Below are positions 33,401 through 47,396 of a stretch of 64,000 nucleotides of DNA, in pieces. Positions within the stretch are counted from its first letter, which is position 1. Each line of letters opens with the position of its first letter. A model generated the notes under the pieces. It was not told the origin of the DNA. It ran no database searches and saw only the letters and a list, made by a program, of their open reading frames with translations. The stretch covers positions 24,368,501 to 24,432,500 of the forward strand of contig NC_065574.1 in the NCBI RefSeq assembly GCF_937616625.2, written 5' to 3'. Both the position numbers and the translations under genes were made by a program. This stretch comes from Mercurialis annua (taxonomy: Eukaryota; Streptophyta; Magnoliopsida; Malpighiales; Euphorbiaceae).

Positions 33401-36400
33401 ATCGTTTGGTTTTGTTTGATAACGTTTGTAAACGTTTGGCGTAAATCGCTAAAAAGGTGAAATGTTAGGATTTGTTTTGTAACGTTTGTAAAGGTTTGGC
33501 TTATATCGCTAAAAAGGTGAAACGTGTGGATTTGTTTTGTAACGTTTGTAAACGTTTGGCATAAATCACTAAAAAGGGGGAACGTTTAGCTTTGTTTTGT
33601 AAAGTTTGTAAACGTTTGGCTTAAATCACTAAAAAGGTGAAACATTTGGATTTGTTTTGTAACGATTGTAAACGTTTGTCTTATATCGCTAAAAAATTGA
33701 AACATTTGGATTTGTTTCGTAGCGTTTTAAACGTTTGTTTTTATTTCGTAACGTTTGTAAATGTTTGGCTTTAATCGCTAAAAAGATTAAACGTTTTGAT
33801 TTATTTCGTACCGTTTTAAACGTTTGTTTTTGTTTCGTAACGTTTGTAAACGTTTGGCTCAAATTGCTAAAAAGGTGAAACGTTTGGATTTCTTTCATAA
33901 CGTTTGTAAACGTTTGGCTTCAATCGCTAAAACGGTGAAACGTTTTGATTTGTTTTGTAACGTTTGCAAACGTTTGGCTTAAATCGCTAAAAAGGGGAAA
34001 CATTTGGATTTTTTTTGTAACGTTTGTAAACGTTTGGATTCAATCGCTAAAAAGGTGAAACATTTGGATTTGTTTCGTAACGTTTTAAAAGTTTGGATTT
34101 TTTTGAAATGTTTGTAAACGTTTGGCTTAAATCGCTAAAGAGGGGAAATGTTTGGATTTGTTTTATAGCGTTTGTAAATGTTTGGCTTCAATCGCTAAAA
34201 AGGTGAAACATTTGGATTTGTTTTGTAACGTTTTTAAACATTTGGCTCAAATCGCTAAAAAGCTGAAACGTTTGGACTCTTTTGTGACGTTTGTAAACGT
34301 TTGGCTTAAATCGATAAAAAGGTGAAACGTTTGGATTTGTTTCGTAACGTTTGTAAACGTTTGGTTTTGTATTGTAACGTTTGTAAACGTTTGGCTTAAA
34401 TCGATAAAAAGGTGAAACGTTTGGATTTGTTTCGTAACCTTTGTAAACGTTTGGTTTTGTTCTGTAACGTTTGTAAACGTTTGCCTTATATCACTAAAAA
34501 GGTGAAACGTTTGGTCTTATTTTGTAACGTTTATAAACGTTTAGCTTAAATCGCTAAAAAGGTGAAACATTTGGTTTTATTTTGTAATGTTTGTAAACAT
34601 TTGGCTTAAATCCCTAAAAAAGTGAAACGTTTGGATTTGTTTTGTTTCATTTGTAAACTTTTGGTTTAAATTACTAAACAGGTGAAACGTTTGGATTTGT
34701 TTCGTAACATTATAAACGTTTGGCTTCAATCGCTAAAAAGGGGAAACATTTGGCTTTGTTTTGTAACGTTTTAAACGTTTGCTTTTGTTTGATAAAACAG
34801 TGAAACGTTTGGATTTGTTTAGTAACGTTTTAATCGTTTGGTTTTGTTTGATAACGTTTGTAAACGTTTGTCAACGTTTGGCTCAAATTGCTAAAAAGGT
34901 GAAACGTTTGGATTTCTTTCATAACGTTTGTAAACGTTTGGCTTCAATCGCTAAAACGGTGAAACGTTTTGATTTGTTTTGTAACGTTTGCAAACGTTTG
35001 GCTTAAATCACGAAAAAGGGGAAACATTTGGATTTTTTTTGTAACGTTTGTAAACGTTTGGATTCAATCGCTAAAAAGATGAAACATTTGGATTTGTTTC
35101 GTAACGTTTTAAAAGTTTGGGTTTTTTTGAAATATTTGTAAACGTTTGGCTTAAATCGCTAAAGAGGGGAAATGTTTGGATTTGTTTTATAGCGTTTGTA
35201 AATGTTTGGCTTCAATCGCTAAAAAGGTGAAACATTTGGATTTGTTTTGTAACGTTTTTAAACATTTGGCTCAAATCGCTAAAAAGCTGAAACGTTTGGA
35301 CTCTTTTTGTGACGTTTGTAAACGTTTGGCTTAAATCGATAAAAAGGTGAAACGTTTGGATTTGTTTCGTAACGTTTGTAAACGTTTGGTTTTGTATTGT
35401 AACGTTTGTAAACGTTTGGCTTAAATCGATAAAAAGGTGAAACGTTTGGATTTGTTTCGTAACCTTTGTAAACGTTTGGTTTTGTTCTGTAACGTTTGTA
35501 AACGTTTGCCTTATATCACTAAAAAGGTGAAACGTTTGTATTTGTTTTGTAACGTTTGTAAACATTTGGCTTAAATTGCTAAAAAGGTGAAACGTTTGGA
35601 TTTGTTTTGTAACGTTTGGCTCAAATTGCTAAAAAAGTGAAACGTTTGGATTTGTTTCGTAAACGTTTGGCTTCAATCGCTAAAAAGGTGAAACGTTTGG
35701 TTTTATTTTGAAATGTTTGTAAAGGTTTGGCTTAAATTGCTAAAAAGGGGAAACGTTTGAATTTGTTTCGTAACGTTTGTAAACGTTTGGATTTGTTTTG
35801 TTACGTTTGTAAACGTTTGGCTTAAATCGCTAAAAAATGTGAAACTCTTGGATTTGTTTTGTAATGTTTGTAAACATTTGGGTTAAAACGTTAAAAAGGG
35901 GAAACGTTTGGATTTCTTTTGTAACGCCTGTAAACGTTTGGCTCAAATTGCTTAAAATGGGAAACATTTGGATTTGTTTTGTAACGTTTGTAAACGTTTG
36001 GCTTAAATCGCTAAAAAAGGGAAATATTTGGATTTTTTTTTCATAACGTTTGGATTTGTTTTGTAACGTTTGGATATGATTCGTAACGTTTGTTAACGTT
36101 TGGCTTCAATCGCTAAAAATGTGAAACATTTGGATTGTTTTGAAACGTTTGGCTTAAATTGTTAAAAAGGTGAAACGTTTGGCTCAAATTGCTGAAAAGG
36201 TGAAACGTTTGAATTTGTTTCGTAATGTTTGTAAACGTTTATTTTTAATTGCTATAAAGGGGAAACGTTTGGATTTTTTTTCGTAACGTTTGTAAACGTG
36301 TGTCTCAAATTGCTAAAAAGGTGAACGTTTGGATTTTTTTCGTAACGTTTGTAAACGTTTGGCTTAAATCGCTAAAAATGGGAAACGTTTGAATTAAATT

Positions 36401-39400
36401 GCTAAAAAGGTGAAACATTTGGATTTGTTTTGTAACCTTTGTAAACGTTTGGCTCAAATTGCTATAAAGGTTAAACATTTGGATTTGTTATGGAACGTTT
36501 GTAAACGTTTGGCTTCAATCGCTAAAAAGGTGAAACGTTTGGATTTGTTTTGTAACGTTTGCAAACGTTTGGCTTAAATCGCGAAAAAGGTGAAACATTT
36601 TAAAAAATTTCGTAACGTTTGTAAATGTTTGGATTCAATCGCTAAAAAGGTGAAACATTTGGATTTGTTTCGTAACGTTTTAAACGTTTGGATTTTTTTT
36701 GAAACGTTTGTAAATGTTTGGCTTAAATCGCTAAAAAGGGGAAACATTTGGATTTGTTTTTGTAACTTTTATAAACGTTTGACTTTAATCGCTAAAAAGG
36801 TGAAACGTTTGGATTTGTTTTGTAACGTTTATAAACATTTGGCTTAAATCGCTAAAAGGCTGAAACGTTTGGATTTGATTTGTGACGTTTGTAAACGTTT
36901 GGCTTACATGGCTAAAAAGGTGGAACGTTTGGATTTTTTTCGCAACGTTTGTAAACGTTTGGTTTTGTTTTATAACGTTTGTAAACGTTTGGCTTAAATT
37001 GCTAAAAAAGTGAAACGTGTGGATTTATTTTGTAACTTTTGTAAACGGTTGGCTTAAATCACTAAGAAAGTGAAACGCTTGGATTTGTTTCGAAACGATT
37101 TAAACTCTTAGATTAAACTGCTAAAAAGGTGGAACGTTTGGATTTGTTTCGAAACATTTTAAACATTTGGTTTTGTTTCGTAACGTGTGTAAACGTTTGG
37201 CTTCAATCGCTAAAAAGGTGAAACGTTTGATTTTTTTCGTAACGTTTTAAACATTTGTTTCGTAACGTTTGTAAATGTTTGACTTAAATCGCTAAAAAGG
37301 TGAAACATTTGGTCTTATTTTGTAACGTTTATAAACGTTTAGCTTAAATCGCTAAAAAGGTGAAACATTTGGTTTTATTTTGTAATGTTTGTAAACATTT
37401 GGCTTAAATCCCTAAAAAAGTGAAACGTTTGGATTTGTTTTGTTTCATTTGTAAACTTTTGGTTTAAATTGCTAAAGAGGTGAAACGTTTGGATTTATTT
37501 CGTAACATTGTAAACGTTTGGCTTCAATCGCTAAAAAGGGGAAACATTTGGCTTTGTTTTGTAACGTTTTAAACGTTTGCTTTTGTTTGATAAAAGAGTG
37601 AAACGTTTGGATTTGTTTACTAACGTTTTAATCGTTTGGTTTTGTTTGATAACGTTTGTAAACGTTTGGCTTAAATCGCTAAAAAGGTGAAATGTTAGGA
37701 TTTGTTTTGTAACGTTTGTAAAGGTTTGGCTTATATCGCTAAAAAGGTGAAACGTGTGGATTTGTTTTGTAACGTTTGTAAACGTTTGGTATAAATCACT
37801 AAAAAGGGGGAACGTTTAGCTTTGTTTTGTAATTTTGTAAACGTTTGGCTTAAATCACTAAAAAGGTGAAACATTTGGATTTGTTTTGTAACGATTGTAA
37901 ACGTTTGTCTTATATCGCTAAAAAATTGAAACATTTGGATTTGTTTCGTAGCGTTTTAAACGTTTGTTTTTATTTCGTAACGTTTGTAAATGTTTGGCTT
38001 TAATCGCTAAAAAGATTAAACGTTTTGATTTATTTCGTAACGTTTTAAACGTTTGTTTTTGTTTCGTAACGTTTGTAAACGTTTGGCTCAAATTGCTAAA
38101 AAGGTGAAACGTTTGGATTTCTTTCATAACGTTTGTAAACGTTTGGCTTCAATCGCTAAAACGGTGAAACGTTTTGATTTGTTTTGTAACGTTTGCAAAC
38201 GTTTGGCTTAAATCGCTAAAAAGGGGAAACATTTGGATTTTTTTTGTAACGTTTGTAAACGTTTGGATTCAATCGCTAAAAAGGTGAAACATTTGGATTT
38301 GTTTCGTAACGTTTTTAAAGTTTGGATTTTTTTGAAATGTTTGTAAACGTTTGGCTTAAATCGCTAAAGAGGGGAAATGTTTGTATTTGTTTTATAGCGT
38401 TTGTAAATGTTTGGCTTCAATCGCTAAAAAGGTGAAACATTTGGATTTGTTTTGTAACGTTTTTAAGCATTTGGCTCAAATCGCTAAAAAGCTGAAACGT
38501 TTGGACTCTTTTTGTGACGTTTGTAAACGTTTGGCTTAAATCGATAAAAAGGTGAAACGTTTGGATTTGTTTCGTAACGTTTGTAAACGTTTGGTTTTGT
38601 ATTGTAACGTTTGTAAACGTTTGGCTTAAATTGCTCAAAAAGTGAAACGTTTGGATTAGTTTCGAAACATTTTAAACATTTGGATTAAATCGCTAAAAAG
38701 GTGAAACTTTTGGATTTGTTTCGAAACGTTTTAAACGTTTGGTTTTGTTTCGTCACGTTTGTAAACGTTTGGCTTCAATCGCTAAAAAGGGGAAACGTTT
38801 GGATTTGTTTTGTAATGTTTTGAACGTTTGTTTCGTAATGTTTGCAAACATTTGGCTTAAATCGCTAAAAAGCTGAAACATTTGGTCTTGTTTTGTAACG
38901 TTTATAAACGTTTAGCTTAAATCGCTAAAAAGGTGAAACATTTGGTTATGTTTTGTAATCTTTGTAAACGTTTGACTTAAATCGCTAAAAAGGTGAAACG
39001 TTTCGATTTGTTTTGTATCATTCGTAAACTTTTGGTTTAAATTGCTAAAAAGGTGAAACGTTTGGATTTGTTTCATAACATTTGTAAACGTTTGGTTCAA
39101 TCGCTAAAAAGGGGAAACGTTTGGATTTATTTTATAACATTTTAAACGTTTGCTTTTGTTTGCTAATACAGTGAAAACATTGGATTTATTTTATAATGTT
39201 TTAAACGTTTGCTTTTGTTTGCTAATACAGTGAAACGTTTGGATTTGTTTCGTAACGTTATAAACGTTTGGTTTTGTTTCATAACGTTTGTAAACGTTTG
39301 GCTTAAACCGCTAAAAAGGTGAAACATTTGGATTTGTTTTGTAACTTTTGTAAACGTTTGGCTTAAATCGCTGAAATGGTGAAACTTTTGGATTTATTTT

Positions 39401-39710
39401 GTAATGTTTGTAAACGATTGGCTCAAATTGCTAAAAAGGTGAAACGTTTGCATTTGTTTTGTAACATTTGGAAACGTTTTGCTTATATCGCAAAAAAGTG
39501 AAACCTTTGGATTTATTTTGTAACGTTTGGCTTAAATCGCTAAAAAGTTGAAACGTTTGGCTTAAATCTATAAAAAGGTGAAACATTTGGATTTGTTTTG
39601 TAACGTTTGTAAACGTTTGGCTTAAGCTGCTAAAAAGGCAAAACGTTTGGCATAAACTGCTAAAAAGGTGAAACGTTTAGATTTGTTTGGTAACGTTTGT
39701 AAAAGTTTGG
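27452..39710 (+). repeat. 60-bp satellite array, middle block, forward orientation
   Basis: Continues the 1-3190 array after the chromovirus; its first five bases are the GTTAA duplication. Same unit and orientation. Higher-order structure is visible: GTGT(C/T)AACGTT markers near 28141, 29692 and 31167, and GGATATGATTCGTAACG markers near 28970, 30430 and 31892, spacing about 1.46-1.55 kb. A block of about 3.1 kb is duplicated (31261-34400 with 35439-38625), and parts reappear between 34430 and 35510, so the block is mosaic. Reverse-strand frames up to 198 codons translate to a 20-residue repeat and are not supported as genes. Confidence 0.97.
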
Positions 39711-39726
39711 CGATTTAAGCCAAACG
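39705..39726. other. Orientation switch within the satellite array
   Basis: Left of this point the units read AAACGTTTGG; right of it they read CCAAACGTTT. The junction is GTTTGG, CGATTTAAG, CCAAAC, a short inverted repeat formed where the two orientations meet. The first unit to the right is disordered (a duplicated GCGATTTAGCGATTTAA). The flanking variants are not mirror images for any distance, so this is not a recent perfect palindrome. Confidence 0.9.
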
Positions 39727-42700
39727 TCTGTAAAGGTTTCGCGATTTAGCGATTTAATCCAAACGTTTTACCTTTTTAGCGATTTAAGCCAAACGTTTAC
39801 AAACGTTACGAAACAAATCCAAACGTTTCATCGTTTTAGCGATTTAAGCCAAACGTTAACAAACGTTACGAAACAAATCCAAACATTTTACCTTTTTAGC
39901 GATTTAAGCCAAACGTTTACAAACGCTGCGAAATAAATCCAAATGTTTCACCTTTTTAGTGATTAAGCCAAACGTTTACAGACGTTACAAAACAAATCCA
40001 AACGTTTCACCTTTTTAGCGATTTAAGGCAAATATTTACATACATTGCAAAACAAATCCAAACGTTGCAAAAGAAATCCAAACGTTTCACTTTTTTAGTG
40101 ATTTAAGTCAAACGTTTACAAACATTACGAAACAAATCCAAACGTTTCACCTTTTTAGCGATTTAAGTCAAACGTTTACAAACGTTACGAAACAAAACCA
40201 AATGTTTAAAACGTTACGAAACAAATCCAAACGTTTCCCCTGTTTAGCGATTGAAGCCAATCGTTTACAAACGTTTCAAAACAAATCAACCAATCCAAAC
40301 GTGTCACCTTTTAGCGATTTAAGCCAAATGTTTACAAACGTTATGAAACAAATCCAAGCGTTGTAAACGTTACAGAACAAAACCAAACGTTTCACCTTTT
40401 TGGCGATTTAAGCCAAAAGTCTACAAACGTTTTACCTTTTTAGAGATTTAAACCAAACGTTTACAAACGTTTCGCTTCTTTAGCGATTTAAGCCAAACGT
40501 TTACAAACGTTACAAAACAAATCCACACGTTTTGCCTATCTAGTGATTTAAGGCAACGTTTACAAATGTTACAAAAAACAACCAAACGTTAAAAACGTTA
40601 CGAAACAGATCCAAACGTTTCACATTTCTAGTGATTTAAGCCAAATGTTTACAAACGTTACAAAACAAAACCAAACGTTTCACCTTTTTAGCGATTTAAG
40701 CCAAACGTTTAGAAACGTTACAAAACAAATCTAAATGTTTCACCTTTTTAGCTATTTAAGCCAAACGTTTACAAACGTTACAAAACAAATCCAAACATTT
40801 ACAAACGTCACGAAACAAATCCAAATGTACCACCTTTTTAGCGATTTAACTCAACGTTTATAAACGTTAGAAAACAAATCTAAACGTTTAAAACGTTACG
40901 AAACAAATCCAAACGTTCCACCTTTTTAGCGATTAAAGCCAAACGTTTACAAATGATACGAAACAGAACCAAACATTTAAAATGTTTTGAAACAAATCCA
41001 AAATGTCACCTTTTTAGCGATTTAAACCAAAGGTTTACAAACGTTACAAGACAAATCCAAATATTTCACCTTTTTAACGATTGAAGCCAAACATTTACAA
41101 ACATTACGAAACAAATCCAAACGTTTCACCTTTTTAGCAATTTAAGCCAAACGTTTACAAACGTTACGAAACAAATCCAAGCGTTTACAAACGTTACAAA
41201 ACAAATCCAAGCGTTTAAAATGTTACGAAACATATCCAAACATTTCATCTTTTTAGCGATTTAAGCCAAACGTTTACAAACGTTACAAAATAAATCCAAA
41301 CGTTTCACCTTTTTAGCAATTAAGCCAAACGATTACAAACATTACAAAACAAATCCAAACGTTTACAAACGTTACGAAACAAAAGCAAACGTTTCACATT
41401 TTTAGCAATTTAAGCAAAACGTTTACAAACGTTACGAAACAAATTCAAACGTTTCACCTTTTTAGCGATTTAAGCCAAACGTTTACAAACGTTATGAAAA
41501 GAAATCAAACATTTCGCCTTTTTAGCGTAAGCCAAAGGTTTACAAACGTTATAAAACAATCCAAACGTTTCACCTTTTCAGCGATTTAAGCCAAACGTTT
41601 ACAAACATTACAAAACAAAACCAAACGTTTACAAACGTTATGAAACAAATCCAAAAGTTTCATCTTTGTAGCGATTTAAGCCAAACGTTAACAAACGTTA
41701 CAAAACAAATCCAAACGTTTCATCTTTTTAGCGATTTAAGCCAAATGTTTACAAACGTTACGATACAAATCCAAACGTTTCAACTTTTTAGCGATAACGT
41801 TAACAGATGTTACAAAACAAATCCAAACGTTTCACCTTTTTAGCGATTTCAGCCAAACGTTTATAAATGTTACAAAACAAATTCAAGCGTTTAAAATGTT
41901 ACGAAAAAAATCCAAACATTTCCCCTTTTTAGCGATTTAAGCTAAACGTTAACAAACGTTACGAAACAAATCCAAACGTTTCACCTTTTTAGCAATGTGA
42001 GCCAAACGTTTACAAAAGTAATAAAACAAATCCAAATGTTTCACCTTTTTAGTGATTTAAGCCAAACGTTTACAAACGTTGCGAAACAAAACCAAACGTT
42101 TAAAACGTTTCGAGAGAAATCCAAACGTTTCCCCTTTTTAGCGATTGAAGCCAATCGTTTACAAACGTTTTAAAACAAATCCAAGCGTTGTAAACGTTAT
42201 AAAACAAAACCAAAATTTTCACTTTTTTAGCAATTTATGCCAAATGTCTACCAACGTTACAAAACAAATCCCAACGTTTTACCTTTTTAGCGATTTAAGC
42301 CAAATGTTTACACACGTTTTACCTTTTAAGCGATTTAAACCAAACGTTTAAAAACGTTACGAAACAAATCCAAACATTTTGCCTCCTTAGCGATTTAAGC
42401 CAAATATTTACAAACGTAACAAAACAAATCTTAATGTTTCACCTTTTTAGCGATTTAAGCCAAACGTATACAAACGTTATAAAACAAATACAAACGTTTA
42501 CAAACGTTATGAAATAAATCCAAACGTTTCACCTTTTTAGCGATTTAAGCCAAACGTTTACAAACGTTACAAAAAAAATCTAAATGTTTCACCTTTTTAG
42601 CTATTTAAGCCAAACGTTTACAAACGTTACAGAACAAATACAAACGTTTACAAACGTTATGAAATAAATCCAAACGTTTCACCTTCTTAGCGATTTAAAC

Positions 42701-45700
42701 CAAACGTTTACAAACGTAACAAAACAAATCCAAACGTTTAAAAAGTTACAAAACAAATCCAAACGTTCCACCTTTTTAGCGATTAAAGCCAAACGTTTAC
42801 AAACGTTACGAAACAAAACCAAACATTTAAAATGTTTTTAAACAAATCCAAACTGTCACATTTTTAACGACTGAAGCCAAACGTTTACAAACGTTACGAA
42901 AGAAATCCAAACGTTTCACCTTTTTAGCAATTTAAGCCAAACGTTTACAAACGTTATGAAACAAATCCAAACATTTACAAATGTTACAAAACAAATCCAA
43001 GTGTTTAAAACGTTACAAAATATATCCAAACGTTTCACCTTTTTAGCAATTAAGCCAAACATTTACAAACGTTACAAAATAAATCCAAACGTTTACAAAC
43101 ATTACGAAACTAAAGCAAACATTTCACCTTTTTAGCAATTTAAGCCAAACATTAACAAACGTTACGAAACAAATCCAAACATTTCACCTTTTTAGCAATT
43201 GAAGCCAAACGTTACGAAAAGAAATCAAACGTTTCACCTTTTTAGCGATTTAAGCCAAAGGTTTACAAACGTTACGAAATAATCCAAACGTTTCACCTTT
43301 TCGGCGATTTTAGCCAAACATTTACAAGCATTACAAAATAAAACCAAACGTTTCATCTTTTTAGCAATTTAAGCCAAACGTGAACAAACGTTACGAAACA
43401 AATCCAAACGTTTCGCCTCTCTAGCGATTTAAGCCAAACGTTTACAGACTTTACGAAACAAATCCAAACGTTTCATCTTTTTTGCGATTTAAGTCAAATG
43501 TTTACAAACGTTACGAAACAAATCCAAACGTTTCGCCTCTTTAGCGATTTAAGCCAAACGTAAACAGACGTTACGAAACAAATCAAAATGTTTTACCTTT
43601 TTAGCGATTTAAGCCAAACGTTTACAAACGTTACGAAACAAATCCAAAAGTTTCACCTTTTTAGCGATTAAAGCCAAACGTTTACAGACATTACAAAACA
43701 AATTCAAACGTTTCATCTATTAAGCAATTTAAGGCAAATGTTTACACACGTTGCAAAACAAATCCAAACGTTTTACCTTTTAGAAATTTAAGTCAAACGT
43801 TTACAAACATTACAAAACAAATCCAAACGTTTCACCTTTTCAGCGATTTAAGACAAACGTTTACAAACGTTACGAAACAAATCCAAACGTTTCACCTATT
43901 TAGCGATTTAAGCCAAACGTTACAAAATAAATCCAAACGTTTCCCCTTTTTTGCAATTTAAGCCAAACGTTTACAAACGTTCTGATACAAATCCAAACGT
44001 TTCACCTTTTTAGCGATTTCACCTTTTTAGCGATTTAAGCCAAACGTTTACAAACGTTACAAAACAAATCCAAACGTTTCGCCTTTTTAGCAATTTAAGC
44101 CAAACGTTTACAAACGTTACGAAACAAATCCAACGTTTCACCTTTTTAGCGATTTAAGCCAAACATTTACAAACGTTATGAAACAAATCCAAACGTTTCA
44201 CCTTTTTAGCAATTTAAGCCAAACGTTTAGAAACGTTACAAAACAAGGCCAAACCTTTCACTTTTTGGCGATTGAAGCAAAACATTTATAAATATTACAA
44301 AACAAATCCAGGCGTTTAAAATATTACGAAAAAAATCCAAACGTTTCCCCTTTTTAGCGATTTAAGCTAAACGTTTACAAACATTACGAAACAAATCCAA
44401 ACGTTTAACCTTTTTAGCAATGTAATCTAAACGTTTACAGACGTAATAAAATAAATCTAAACGTTTCCCCTTATTGGCGATTTAAGCCAAACGTTTACAA
44501 ACGTTACGAAACAAAACCAAACGTTTAAAATGTTATGAAACAAAACCAAACGTTTCCCCTTTTTAGCGATTGAAGCCAATCGTTTACAAACGTTTCAAAA
44601 CAAATCAACAAATCCAAACGTGTTAGCTTTTAGAGAATTAAGCCAAATGTTTACAAATGTTACGAAACAAATCCAAGCGTTGTAAACGTTACAAAACAAA
44701 ACAAAACGTTTCACTTTTTTAGCGATTTAAGTCAAATGTCTACCAACGTTATAAAACAAATCCCAATGTTTTACCTTTTTAACGATTTAAGCCAAACGTT
44801 TACAAATGTTTTACCTTTTTAGCGATTTAAACCAAATGTTTACAAACGTTATGATACAAATCCAAACGTTTCGCCTCTTTAGCGATTTAAGCCAAACGCT
44901 TACAAACGTTACAAAACAAATCCAAACGTTTTTCCTTTTTAGCATTTTAAGGCAACGTTTACAAACATTACGAAACAAAACCAAACGTTAAAAACGTTAC
45001 GAAACAGATCCAAATGTTTCACCTTTCTAGCGATTTAAGCCAAATGTTTACAAACGTTACAAAACACAACCAAACGTTTCACCTTTTTAGAGATTTAAGC
45101 CAAACGTTTACAAACGTTACAAAACAAATCTAAATATTTCACCTTTTTAGCTATTTAATCCAAACGTTTACAAACTTTACAAAACAAATCAAACGTTTAC
45201 AAACGTTACGAAACAATTCAAAACGTTTCACCTTTTTAGCGATTTAAGTCACACGTTTACAAATGTTACAAAACAAATCCAAACGTTTAAAACGTTAAGA
45301 AACAAATCCAAACGTTCCACCTTTTTAGCGATTAAAGCCAAACGTTACAAACGTTACGAAACAAAACCAAACATTTAAAATGTTTTGAAACAAATCCAAA
45401 CTGTCACCTTTTTAGCGATTTAAACCAAACGTTTACAAATGTTACAAGACAAATCCTAACATTTCACCTTTTTAACGATTGAAGCCAAACGATTACAAAC
45501 GTTACGAAACAAATCCAAATGTTTCACCTTTTTAGCAATTTAAGCCAATCGTTTACAAAAGTTACGAAACAAATCCAAGCGTTTAAAACGTTTCGAAACA
45601 AATCCAAACATTTCATCTTTTTAGCGATTTAAGCCAAATGTTTACAAACGGTACATAACAAATCCAAACGTATCACCTTTTTAGCAATTAAGACAAACGA

Positions 45701-45873
45701 TTACAAACATTACAAAACAAATCCAAACGTTTACAAACGTTACGAAATAAAAGCAAGCGTTTCACCTTTTTAGCAATTTAAGCCAAACGTTTACAAACGT
45801 TACAAAACAATCCAAACGTTTCACCTTTTCAGCGATTTAAGCCAAACGTTTACAAACGTTACAAAACAAAACC
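39711..45873 (-). repeat. 60-bp satellite array, inverted block
   Basis: Same satellite in reverse complement, interrupted at 45873 by a solo LTR whose duplication is AAACC (45869-45873). Distinctive variants recur, for example AACATTTAAAATGTTTT near 40970, 42820 and 45370, so higher-order repeats exist here with longer and less regular spacing than in the forward block. No genes. Confidence 0.96.
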
Positions 45874-46030
45874 TGTAATATCCCGTAAAATTTTAAATTT
45901 ATTTTTTGTAAATTTCCGACGTGGTTCCGGATGTGTTTTGGGGGGTATTTGAAGTTTCGTAAATTGTGGTGGTTCGATTCATTTTTGGTTCGGTTTAAAA
46001 AAAAAAAAAAAAGAATTTCCTTCTTGGGTT

Positions 46031-46225
46031 GTGGTTCAACCGAAGTGGTTGAACCACTTCTGGTTAACTCAGGTCTCAACCGAGACCTGAGATTTAATTG
46101 CGATTCTCGTTCGAGAATCCAAGGATTCTCGAACGAGAATCCTTTTTCTGGCCTGTTCCCGTTCGGGAACAGGCCCATTCTCGAACGGGAACAGGCCAAG
46201 TATGGCCATTCCCGTTCGTGAATGG
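46031..46225 (+). repeat. Palindrome cluster in solo LTR III
   Basis: A run of long inverted repeats: GTGGTTCAACC arms (46031-46057), overlapping GAAGTGGTT arms (46042-46060), CTCAGGTCTC arms around AACC (46068-46091), GATTCTCG arms around TT (46102-46119), GGATTCTCG arms around AA (46123-46142), and 12-bp GGCCTGTTCCCG arms around TT (46150-46175). Imperfect relatives extend to 46225. The later ones have a CG-NN-CG centre with different flanks. The cluster lies about 65 bp upstream of a TATA-like site. Open frames across it are artefacts. Confidence 0.92.
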
Positions 46226-46288
46226 TATCAGCCCTTGACCCTTCCATCCGGCCCTGTTCGCACTCATTTTCGACCCATCTCCTCTCGA

Positions 46289-46297
46289 TATTTAAAG
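46289..46297 (+). promoter_or_regulatory. TATA-like box, solo LTR III
   Basis: TATTTAAAG followed some 40 bp later by a leader-like sequence (ACTGAAACCCTAGCCG). Its position relative to the palindromes matches the LARD LTR. Confidence 0.45.
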
Positions 46298-47194
46298 CCG
46301 ACTTCTAAACAGAAAATCTTCACCACTCATCACTGAAACCCTAGCCGTTTTCCGCTTGTCTTTTCGCTGAGTATCGAAGCTCTAATCATCTGCCAAAGAT
46401 CGCTGTCCGGTAAGTTTTCTGATTTCTTGGATTTCCAGATTTTGCTTATGAACGACATTACGTAATTTGGTTCGTTCTCTTTCGTTTCTAGATCGAAATT
46501 GATTCCGTTTGATCTCAGACGTTCTGGACTCAATTCCCTACGTCTCCCTATCTCAGTTTCGCTGAACGGTACGCCGTTGATCTCGTTCCATTCGCCGTAC
46601 GGTTTCCGTTTTAGAAATGCTATATTTCTGTTTTGGTTTTCTTTGTTTCTGCCGAACCATCCCTTCCTCTTTTGGTTATGTTTTGCTTGTCTTTTGATTA
46701 TGGATCACTTGGCATGATTAGTAGTTATTAGATCAAGCTTTTAGATTGAGTTGTTTCTTCATTGATTCTCGGATCCGTAATAAATTGGTTGTTCTTGGTG
46801 TCGTGAAGTTTCTGCCTTTGATTCTTGGTGTTGAATGTTTATGGGTTTGAATTAGGTGATTAGTGTGTTGTTCTTTTATAAATTAAGTTGCTTTGGTGAT
46901 GAGGATTGAGATGTGAGCTTAGTTTCAGAATCAAAAAAATGGTGAATTGGTTGTTGAGCATGGCGGGGGCTGTTTCTATTTTGAATTGAGAAAGATGGTT
47001 AAATTCTCATTTTAATCACCAAAGACTTTAACTTTAATCAACTTAATCCTTAAGGTTAAACTTTAAACTAATAACTTGGGTTTTGTTTTGAATTTAAATT
47101 AAATAGTGGAAATGATAGATATTATAAATTAAGTTAATATAATTACTCGGGTAATTATAATTGTTTTCAAATGTCGTTTTGTCAAAAGTTGGCT

Positions 47195-47396
47195 AAATTA
47201 CAATTTAGCCCCTAAACTTATTTTATAACTTAATTAAGTGGATTTTTCGGTTAATAACTTTATTGTTGGTTTTAATTATAAAGAAAAGCAATAAATTGAT
47301 TTCGGATATCAAATTGACTAAAGTGCAATTTAGTCCCTAATTGGCAAAAGTACAATTTAGTCCTTATTCGGCAAAAGTACAATTTAGTCCCTAAAA
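47195..47396 (+). repeat. Short dispersed repeat CAATTTAGTCC in solo LTR III
   Basis: ACAATTTAG(C/T)CC recurs four to five times, with two adjacent copies of a unit of about 29 bp that includes GGCAAAAGTACAATTTAGTCC-like sequence between 47342 and 47393. Function is not evident. Confidence 0.6.

Noticed and set aside
45837..46247. 136-codon reverse frame and 96-codon forward frame
   Set aside because: The reverse frame crosses the satellite-LTR boundary and both cover the palindrome cluster, so neither is a real gene.
46335..46345. AAACCCTAG as telomere-type repeat
   Set aside because: A single copy in an LTR leader, not a tandem run.
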